A DNA stretch of 64,000 bases from Novosphingobium sp. ST904 (GTDB lineage Bacteria; Pseudomonadota; Alphaproteobacteria; Sphingomonadales; Sphingomonadaceae): assembly GCF_001298105.1 (NCBI RefSeq), contig NZ_LGJH01000137.1, forward strand, positions 1-64,000. Direction: 5' to 3'. A program made the translations under genes and the position numbers. The notes beneath the pieces are model-generated. The model was not told the origin of the DNA. It did not search any database and was given only the letters and a program-made list of their open reading frames with translations. Shown in pieces: positions 10,298-17,567 of the stretch; the stretch's first letter is position 1, and every line of letters starts with the position of its first letter.

Positions 10298-11182
10298 TCA
10301 GGCCGCTGCAGCGGGCTTCGGGCGCGGGCGCCACTTGAGCTTGTCGCGCTGGACCTGCTCGACGGGGAGAACTTCCGTCGACTTGGTGGCCAGCGACTTT
10401 TCCACGGCCTTGAGGTCGCGGCAGAGGCGGCGAAGGCCGTCCGGCTCGAGCGAGGCGGCGTGGTCGGTGCCCTTCCAGGTGCGGTCGAGCGTGAAGTGAC
10501 GTTCCACCCACTCCGCGCCGAGAGCCAGCGCGGCAATGTCGGCGGCGATGCCGAGGTGGTGGCCCGAGAAGCCGATCGACTTCACGCGATCGCCGAAGGA
10601 TTCGATCAGGCGGGTGATTTCACCGAGGCAGATGTCCTCGAAGGCCACCGGGTAGCCCGAAGTGCACGAATAGATCACCACGTCCTTCGCACGGCCGTGC
10701 TGTTCGAAGAACTGGACGATCTTTTCTTCTTCGTCCTGCGTGGTCATGCCGAACGACAGGTGGATTTCACCCGAGTATTCGTTGGCGAGAACTTCGAGCA
10801 TTTCGAAGTGCAGGTTGCAGGCCGAGGGAACCTTGATGAGCGAGGGGTTCAGCGCGGCGATTTCGCGGGCCGAGGTCACGTCCCATACAGAGGTCGAGTA
10901 CTCGATGCCGTTGCGCTTGCACTCTTCCATCAGCTCGCGGTGCTGCTCGGGCGTGAACTCGAGGTATTCGCGGTGAGCACCGTAAGTGTCGCCGTAAGAA
11001 TTCGCGGGGTTCGGGTGCGGCGCATTGTACTGCTCTTCGGTGAGAAGTTCGCGATTGGTGCGCTTCTGGAACTTGACCACATCGGCCTTGGCGTAAACCG
11101 CCGCGATCCGGATGTGCTCCTTGGCGATTTCCATATCTCCCTTATGGTTGCAACCAACCTCGGCGATGATCTTCACACTCAT
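10298..11182 (-). CDS. neuB: NeuB-family nonulosonic (sialic-type) acid synthase lacking the SAF domain
   Basis: Condenses phosphoenolpyruvate with a six-carbon sugar (N-acetylmannosamine, mannose or their 6-phosphates in known members) to a nine-carbon nonulosonic acid. The 294 residues cover only the TIM barrel: VKFQKRT near 40, PSACNLH near 118 and the metal-site region RHFTLDR plus TDHAASLEP near 230-250. Most bacterial NeuB proteins are about 340-350 residues because of a C-terminal SAF (antifreeze-like) domain. Here the gene stops cleanly and a terminator follows, so this is not a frameshift loss. The start has a GAAGGG site. A 515-base intergenic region with a perfect palindrome lies upstream. 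Exact substrate unknown. Confidence 0.86.
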   Translation of the reverse strand: MSVKIIAEVGCNHKGDMEIAKEHIRIAAVYAKADVVKFQKRTNRELLTEEQYNAPHPNPANSYGDTYGAHREYLEFTPEQHRELMEECKRNGIEYSTSVWDVTSAREIAALNPSLIKVPSACNLHFEMLEVLANEYSGEIHLSFGMTTQDEEEKIVQFFEQHGRAKDVVIYSCTSGYPVAFEDICLGEITRLIESFGDRVKSIGFSGHHLGIAADIAALALGAEWVERHFTLDRTWKGTDHAASLEPDGLRRLCRDLKAVEKSLATKSTEVLPVEQVQRDKLKWRPRPKPAAAA

Positions 11183-11697
11183 GAAATAGCCCTTCTTTGA
11201 GCGATATGATTACCCAAAAAGGTCTATCAGGGAACATACCTAGGCGCAAATCCATTTTTGTGCGACGCACAATCCCCTTTCGAGACAACCAGATAACAGT
11301 AAATCACAACAACTCCATTTAATATCGCCTATTTCTGCCGATTAGGTCTGCTCAAATTTAGGTGGAATTAAGAACTTTTCGCCCGGTAAAGCCCGGCGTT
11401 GACCTGCAGCATCGCTCTTCTCCCGTCTCAATTGCTGCACGTCACGTCGTCATGAGAGGCGTTTGCAGCTTCATTAAAATACCCATCGAAAACCGCACAG
11501 GTATGACGCAAAACAGGGAAAAACAGCCATCATCAATACCTAACGGCCGGAGGAATCGCCCTGCCTTTCCAATAGCGCCTTTCGGCGGATCGGATGCTGC
11601 AAGGGCTTCTTCAACTGAATCGCCGCGCCTATTGCATCTGCGAGCAGTTTGATTTCGATGCGCACGCCGCCTCGATCCCGTTGGAAGGAATGATTGA
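11183..11697. promoter_or_regulatory. Divergent promoter region of neuB and the transferase gene
   Basis: About 515 bases, visibly richer in A+T than the flanking genes, between two divergent starts. It should hold promoters in both directions. It contains the 15-base palindrome described separately. Two short open frames within it have no codon bias and are not called. Confidence 0.55.
11258..11272. promoter_or_regulatory. Perfect 15-base palindrome in the neuB promoter region
   Basis: TTGTGCGACGCACAA has perfect 7-base arms around a central base and lies 76 bases upstream of the neuB start. It looks like an operator for a dimeric regulator. Degenerate versions (TTGTGCAGYG or TGCAGCGCAA) occur near 5420, 20760, 20927, 24040 and 50510. 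Confidence 0.4.
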
Positions 11698-12968
11698 ATG
11701 ACAATTGCCCTCGCCGGCGCCAGCGGATCACATCCGGAGACGCTGAAGCTGCTGGCACGTGAAGTCCGCGAGATGGCGCCTTCGATGGCGCTGACGGTCT
11801 TCGACATGTCGGCCTTCGACCTGCGCGGCACCGCCCGCTACGAGGATGCGGAGGGCGAAGTCATCAAGCCGACCCCGCGCGACGTCGGAATTCGCGCATG
11901 GTTCAAGACTGCGGGACCGAACGTAGCGGTCTCCGGCGGCACGCGCGCCTTCGCGCGGATGCAGCGCTATTTCGAGTCCGAACTCACCCGCCGCGGCACC
12001 CGCGTCCTGCTGCTCTCGCATTGCTGGGGCTTCCCGGAGCAGGCCCTGCTCAAGGCCGCCGCCGCCCTGGGCATCAGGATCGCCATGATCGACGAAGGGC
12101 CGTTCAGCCTGCCCCTCAATGGACGCGAGAGGGCTGAAGCCAGACGCGGGCTGCGCGGAACGCTCGCCCGCATCCTGCACCAGGCCGGACTCGTCCCCCG
12201 GCGCGACCTTACAGGGCAGGATTTCGATCGCCTGTTCATCACGGCCCAGGCCGCGCGGATGAGCTTGTCCGGCGCGGTGTCGATGCCGACAAGATCCGTG
12301 TGGTCGGCTCGCCGCGATTCGATCGGATCGCCGCCACCGCCCGCGCACGGCAAGAACACCGCGACACTGCCGCGAAGCCGATCCGGGTTCTGTGGCTGCA
12401 CCAACCATTCCGCAGTGACGGCAAAGTTTCGCGGCAGGAGGTAGACCGCGCCGAGACCATGCTCGCACAGGGCCTCGCAGCATTCTCGCGCGGCCGAGAC
12501 CTCGTTGTCGGCCTGCGCCTTCATCCCCGAACCGAACAGGCGGAACGGGAACGGATGGCCCGGTTGATGGCAGAGCACGGCATCGCCAGCGAGATGGCCG
12601 AGGGGCCGCTCTACGATCACTTCATAGACTGCGACTCTGTGGTGGGGTTCTACTCTTCGGCATTGCTGGAAGCGGCAGCCTGCGCCATCCCGGTGATCGT
12701 GGCGCGGCTCGCGCCCACCGCCTTCGCCCAGCAGGGAGAAGCCGCCAAGGCCCTGGCGATGACCGAAGTGGGGTTTGCCGTCGCCGACCAGCCAGACGAT
12801 GTCGTCACCGCGCTCACGGCCCATCTGGAAGGCGACGACAGAGTGGATGTGGAAGCGCTGATCCGCGCGGAACTCGGCCCTCTCGAAGGTACCGGGACGG
12901 CCACGGTCGCCCGCTGGCTGATCGAGCAGCAGGCTCAGCCTGCGGGCGAGGCTTCCGCCCGGAGCTGA
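11698..12968 (+). CDS. GT-B-like glycosyltransferase, candidate nonulosonic acid transferase, one-base frameshift
   Basis: Repaired length about 423 residues. The first frame (11698 to about 12255) and the second (to 12968) join if one base is added near 12240-12258, giving DELVRRGVDADKIRVVGSP across the junction. Motifs: IDEGPF at 131-136, GSPRFDR near 204, HQPF near 236, RLHPRTE near 275 and GFYSSALLEAA after it. DEG, HP and SS in this order match the pattern of bacterial sialyltransferases, and the set is shared with the gene at 8787-10133. A GGAAGGA site precedes the ATG. Its 3' end overlaps the convergent gene at 12935 by 34 bases. The donor, possibly a CMP-nonulosonic acid, is inferred from context. 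Confidence 0.6.
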
Positions 12969-13927
12969 TGGAGGGGTGCGGCCTTCCGCGATGACAGGAA
13001 CGCCGCGGCCTCGTTCACGTCGGCCGCGACCTTCACCGGATTGGCCGACCACGAGCGCAGGGCCTGATCCATGCGCTTTTCGCCGAAGAGCGCGGGCACG
13101 AACAGACTGTTGTCGAAAGCTCCGAGATCGAGCAGCGCGGTGGAGACCGGGGCGACGAAGGCCCGGTAGCCGTGCTGCGTCACATGGCGGGTCAATCCAT
13201 GCGGATCGGGCGCCATCGCGACATTGTCGATACCCGCCAGCATGGGGAGCAGCCCCGACCTGTCCTCACGCGGATGCGGCAGGTAGTGGAGCGGCACGCC
13301 GGCAATCCGCGCGACTTGCGCCAGCCCGGCGGCAAGCTGTTCGCGCGTCAGTATTCCGTCGTCGACCAGCGGCGAACCGATGAACAGCACGGCATCCTCG
13401 GGCGCGGCGAGAACCGGGTAGTCCCACGCGAGATTGCGCCGCTCGAAACGGTCGCGCACGATCATCCGGCCGCGATCCGCGCGGCGGCGCAGCGCCCCTC
13501 TCGGGTAGAAACCGGATACGATCTGCGCCGCACCGCGCGCCGCGTACCAGAGCGGGCTGGTCAGATCGATGTAATGGGAAAGGCCTTCTTCCCAGAGTTC
13601 GATGGGGCCTTCGAACCAGTCCGCGATCATCCGTTCCAGCGGCTCGCCTTCCAGGAACAGGATGAGCCGTTCAATCCCCAAGGGTTCGAGCATTTCGCGG
13701 ACCCGGCCGTAATAGGCCCGGTTTTCCGCGATCTGCCGCATGGCGCCCCGGGGATTGCGAGGCAGCCGCCCTTCCCTGCCGAGATAGACCGCCTTGCCGG
13801 GGTAGCGCCGCTCGATATCCTCGCGCAGATGGCTGTCCCGGTAGAGCACATGGTCGATCCGTGGATCGTTCGCATCGAGCAATGCCAGATGCAGTGATGA
13901 ACGCGGCAGGACGGCGGTGACCGTCAT
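12935..13927 (-). CDS. Putative sialyltransferase-like protein (EEG and HP motifs)
   Basis: A 330-residue soluble protein. It has LWEEGLSHYI (EEG at 113-115), YLPHPRED (HP at 218-219) and APVSTALLDLG (ST at 262-263). These are the three short signatures reported for bacterial sialyltransferases of GT38, GT52 and GT80. The start is the ATG at 13927, sharing one base with the neuA stop (TAATG), so it is translated right after the CMP-sugar synthetase. That makes it the best candidate to use the CMP-nonulosonic acid. No other domain seen. Function is inferred from motifs and position; sequence-level family assignment needs a profile search. Confidence 0.6.
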   Translation of the reverse strand: MTVTAVLPRSSLHLALLDANDPRIDHVLYRDSHLREDIERRYPGKAVYLGREGRLPRNPRGAMRQIAENRAYYGRVREMLEPLGIERLILFLEGEPLERMIADWFEGPIELWEEGLSHYIDLTSPLWYAARGAAQIVSGFYPRGALRRRADRGRMIVRDRFERRNLAWDYPVLAAPEDAVLFIGSPLVDDGILTREQLAAGLAQVARIAGVPLHYLPHPREDRSGLLPMLAGIDNVAMAPDPHGLTRHVTQHGYRAFVAPVSTALLDLGAFDNSLFVPALFGEKRMDQALRSWSANPVKVAADVNEAAAFLSSRKAAPLHQLRAEASPAG

Positions 13928-15111
13928 TACTGGACAGCCTCCACACAGCCCTTGTCGAGCAGCAGTTCCGCCAGTTCCCGCAGCGCGCCCCTGCCACCGG
14001 AGCGCTCAAGCACGATCCCCGCCGCCGCAAGCGCGCGCGGATGCGCATCGGCCGGGGCAACCGAGCATCCCACCGCCGCCATGCATTCGAGGTCGTTCAC
14101 GTCATTGCCGACATAAACTGCCTCTTCCGGTGCAATGCCCTTCTGCGCCAGCCAGCGCAGCATGAGCGGGAGCTTGGTCTCGACCCCGTGCGTGCATTCG
14201 ATCTGCAGCTTGGCGCAGCGCGCGGCGACGACCTTGTTCTGCTCCTTCGAGATCACCGTCATGGCAAGGCCTGCCTTGCGCAGCAGTTCGATCCCCATCC
14301 CGTCCGAACGCGAACAGGAAACCGCTTCTTCGCCGGATGTCGAAACGAGCACACGGTCATCGGTATGGACACCGTCGAAGTCCATGATGAGCGCCCGGAC
14401 CCGGGCCGGCAGGCCCGCACCCACGGCATCGCGGCGCAAGCGGCGAATACGATCCTCGGCGATGCGGAAATCGGCAGGCTCATCGATCTCCTGCCAATGC
14501 TCGACCGGGATCTCGTGCATCGCGGTGCGACCGAAGAACCGGAATTGAACGTCCCGGAACTGCGGCACCTTCATGACATAGACCGAGCCGGTCTCAACGA
14601 ACTCGGGCGTACGCTGTTGCCGCATGAGGCGGAAGGACTTATCGTGATTCACACCATCGGCGCCGGACTGCTCATCGCCGTGCCACAGGAAATAGTGGAA
14701 CGGCACGACCGACAATGCGGTATCGGCCTGCTCCTCGATGAGCTTGCCGACCGTTCCGTCGATATCCCCGCTGCTGGTGAGCGGTGACGTGCATTGCAGG
14801 AACACCAGCAGGTCGGGCCGGTAGCCTTCCGTCTGATCGAGGTGATCCAGCACGTGCAGCAGCGCGTCTTCCGACTTCGCCATGTCGGAGGCGAGTTCAG
14901 GCGGCCGCATGATGACTTCGGCACCATAGGCGCGCGAAACCGAGGCGATCTCCTCGTCATCCGTGGAGACGACCACCCGATCGACGCTTTCAGCCAGCAG
15001 GGCGGCGTGGATCGTGTGTGCGATCAGCGGCTTGTCGAGCAGCGGAAGCACGTTCTTGCGCGGGATTCCCTTGGAGCCGCCCCGAGCGGGGATAATGGCT
15101 AGCGTCTGCAT
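13927..15111 (-). CDS. neuA: CMP-nonulosonic acid synthetase fused to a KdsC-like HAD phosphatase
   Basis: A 394-residue bifunctional protein. Residues about 1-225 form a CMP-sugar synthetase (IPARGGSKGIPRKN at 7-20), which activates a nonulosonic acid with CTP. Residues about 240-390 form a HAD phosphatase of the KDO-8-phosphate phosphatase type (MDFDGVHTDD, then GNDVNDLECMA). Vertebrate CMAS has a comparable two-domain layout. Start at 15111 is preceded by AGGAG; the frame upstream to 15183 is not conserved-looking. Neighbours are a GT4 gene upstream and the putative sialyltransferase downstream. The phosphatase half could remove phosphate from a 9-phosphorylated precursor made by NeuB (inference). 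Confidence 0.87.
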   Translation of the reverse strand: MQTLAIIPARGGSKGIPRKNVLPLLDKPLIAHTIHAALLAESVDRVVVSTDDEEIASVSRAYGAEVIMRPPELASDMAKSEDALLHVLDHLDQTEGYRPDLLVFLQCTSPLTSSGDIDGTVGKLIEEQADTALSVVPFHYFLWHGDEQSGADGVNHDKSFRLMRQQRTPEFVETGSVYVMKVPQFRDVQFRFFGRTAMHEIPVEHWQEIDEPADFRIAEDRIRRLRRDAVGAGLPARVRALIMDFDGVHTDDRVLVSTSGEEAVSCSRSDGMGIELLRKAGLAMTVISKEQNKVVAARCAKLQIECTHGVETKLPLMLRWLAQKGIAPEEAVYVGNDVNDLECMAAVGCSVAPADAHPRALAAAGIVLERSGGRGALRELAELLLDKGCVEAVQ

Positions 15112-15127
15112 AGGTTCTGCTCCTTGG

Positions 15128-16227
15128 TCAGGCCCTGCGCCGGGCGCCAAGCGCCTCATGATAGCAACGCAGGATATAGGCATTCATGCGCTCGCTGGTG
15201 AAGCGCTCCTGGAAACGGAGCCGGGCCTTTTCGCCCAGCATTTTCAATTCGGCACGGTCGAGCCGCGAAATGGCGTAGGACAACGCCTCGGGGTCGCCCG
15301 GGCGCACGAGCATGCCCGCCTCGCCGACGACTTCGGGAAGCGCATCGACCCGGCTGGCCAGAACCGGCCGCCCCTGCCGCATCGCCTCGATCGCCACCAG
15401 GCCGAAGCCCTCCCAACGCGAGGGCATGACGACCACGTCGGCCTTCTCGATGAAGCCCGGCACCTGGCTGCGGTCCCGCCAACCGTAATGGGTGACGTTG
15501 GGCAGGCTGGAGACCAGGCTTTGCCCGCTGGAGACCACGCGGTCGCCAATGACGTGGAGATGCACCGGCCGGTCCACCAGCGTGGCCATCGCCGCTTCGA
15601 GCACGTCGAAGCCCTTCTGCTCATCGAGACGGCCGATGAAAAGAAGATTGAGGACGTCGGATCGCATGTCTGCGGCGGGCAGGAGCAACTCCGGCGGCGC
15701 CGCGCTCACGCCGTTCTCGACGACCACCATGTTCTCTGCGCGAATGCCGCGGGACAGGGCGGACCGCCGTTCGAAATCGGAAATCGCGATGGTACGCTGG
15801 CCGAGCGGCGCCAGCAGGCGCTCGACGCCCGCATAGCAGCCCCGCTTCCAGTTCGCGCTGTCCATGTTGAAGGCCCAGCCATGCGAGCAGTAGACGACGG
15901 CCGGGCGCGCGATGCCGGCAGCGCGGCGATGGGAAGGCGCAGCAATCCCGGAAACGTGCTGTGGAGATGAACGACAGTGGGGCGCTCGGCAAGAAGCGCG
16001 GACATCGCCGTCCGCATGAACCCCAGAAGCGCAACCGGCCCACGCCCCGAACTGTCGAAAGCATGGACAGAGGATCGCGGAAACCCGGGCAAGTGCCCAA
16101 GCTCATCCCCGCAGGCGACAAGCGAGACGTTCGCATCGCCCAGAGCCGCGCGCTGATAGGGAAGCAGTTCGCCGAGATAGCTCGCCGGGCCACCCGGCAG
16201 CTTCTGTGTGACGTGAAGGACTTTCAT
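15128..16227 (-). CDS. Family 4 glycosyltransferase, one-base frameshift
   Basis: GT-B retaining glycosyltransferase, about 366 residues when repaired. The N-terminal half (16227 to about 15905) has the usual HVTQKLPGGPASYLGEL opening and VVHLHSTFPGLL. The C-terminal half (from about 15897) has LLFIGRLDEQKG, PSRWEGFGLVAIEAM and an EX7E-like end. One base added near 15898-15906 (CG-rich run) restores VVYCSHGWAFNMDSANWKRG across the gap. It lies between wzy and neuA in the minus-strand operon and would add one sugar of the repeat unit. Donor and linkage unknown. Confidence 0.83.
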
Positions 16228-16254
16228 GGGTGCGCGAAGACCGATCCCGCCGGC

Positions 16255-17565
16255 TCAGGAAAGCCCGGAGCGAGCGGGATATGACTGCCTCACCCCGTTG
16301 TCGAGCGAGAAGGACTTCCGCTCCGGCCTCAACCCACGGCGATAGATCAGGCTCGTCACGAAAAAGAACTGCGCGAGCACCGGCGGGAATACGAAGCACC
16401 CGTCGATCGCCGCGAGAACGACATAGCCCAGCGCGCCTGCTGTAGCGGCCCTGCGCAGGGGCGAAAGCGACTTCAGATGCAGGAAGCCGAAGACCGGCCC
16501 GGCCGCGAATGCACAGACGGCGAAAAAGGTGCCGACGAGGCCGAATGAATTCAGGAAGCCGAAATAGATCACTTCAGGAATCATCAGCGTCTTGCCGCCC
16601 AGGACGGTCATTTCGAAATTCGTGAAGGTCTTCACACGCCCGCCGAGATTGGAATCGACGAGCTTTTCCGGCGTCCACCCCATCAGCGGCAGCAGCATGA
16701 TCAGCAGGCCGCCCGCAACGACGAGACCGATCCAGACGCGCGGGTTGCGAACCTTGATCTGGCCGGTCAGCATCATGATCCCGGTGACGCCCACCATGCC
16801 GAACCACACGGTGCGGCTCAGTGTGCAGACCAGTGCAATGATGAACAAGGCGAGCAACAGGCGTCGCTTCTCGAACAGGAAATAGATCGGTGCGAGCATG
16901 ACCATGCAGGCGCCGAAGATATTGCCGTTGTTGTAGGTCGACACCAGCTTCATCAAGATGCCGCGCCGGTTGTTCTTTCCGTAGATCTCACCATAATCCG
17001 CCGCGTTGACGGTGAGGTATGGGATCTGGATGATGTCCTTGATGATCGGGTAGAGGACGAAATTCACGATCCCCCAGATCACGGCAAATCGTACGCACCA
17101 CAGCAGGGTGGTGGCGATGATGTCCGCAGGAACTTCCTCGAGGTAAGGCCCCAGGATCACCAGGACGCCGACCGGGAGGAAGAAGAACAGCACTTCATGC
17201 ACGGCCAGCGCCGAAAACGTGAGGTGGTAGACCACGGACTTGACGAGGATCAGCATGGCAACCGGCAGGAAGAACAGGATGACCTGCAGAAGCGGCTGGG
17301 CAAGCGGCATCGGCCTGCGCAATGCCCCGATCAACCCCACGGGCACCAGCAGGAACAACATCAAGTAGCCCCAGGTGATCGGCAGATCGCCCGCCTTGAT
17401 GCCACCCTTGGGGATCGCGACATTGAACACGATCAGCAGGACGGCGAGCGCAACAACGAACTTGCGCGCGCCGCTCAGGGAACTCCATGTTCCGGCACTA
17501 CGGTTGCTGCCGGCGCCACGCGAAAAAGGCACCGGCACCGATACAGGCATGCTTGCCGAGGCCAC
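16255..17565 (-). CDS. Wzy-type polysaccharide polymerase / O-antigen ligase family membrane protein
   Basis: A 436-residue multi-pass membrane protein with about 10-12 hydrophobic segments and a large periplasmic loop, typical of Wzy polymerases. It would polymerise lipid-linked repeat units in the periplasm. The start is either GTG at 17565, two bases after the wzc stop, or ATG at 17550. Directly downstream of wzc in the same operon, as expected for a Wzx/Wzy system. Confidence 0.8.
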   Translation of the reverse strand: MASASMPVSVPVPFSRGAGSNRSAGTWSSLSGARKFVVALAVLLIVFNVAIPKGGIKAGDLPITWGYLMLFLLVPVGLIGALRRPMPLAQPLLQVILFFLPVAMLILVKSVVYHLTFSALAVHEVLFFFLPVGVLVILGPYLEEVPADIIATTLLWCVRFAVIWGIVNFVLYPIIKDIIQIPYLTVNAADYGEIYGKNNRRGILMKLVSTYNNGNIFGACMVMLAPIYFLFEKRRLLLALFIIALVCTLSRTVWFGMVGVTGIMMLTGQIKVRNPRVWIGLVVAGGLLIMLLPLMGWTPEKLVDSNLGGRVKTFTNFEMTVLGGKTLMIPEVIYFGFLNSFGLVGTFFAVCAFAAGPVFGFLHLKSLSPLRRAATAGALGYVVLAAIDGCFVFPPVLAQFFFVTSLIYRRGLRPERKSFSLDNGVRQSYPARSGLS

Positions 17566-17567
17566 GC

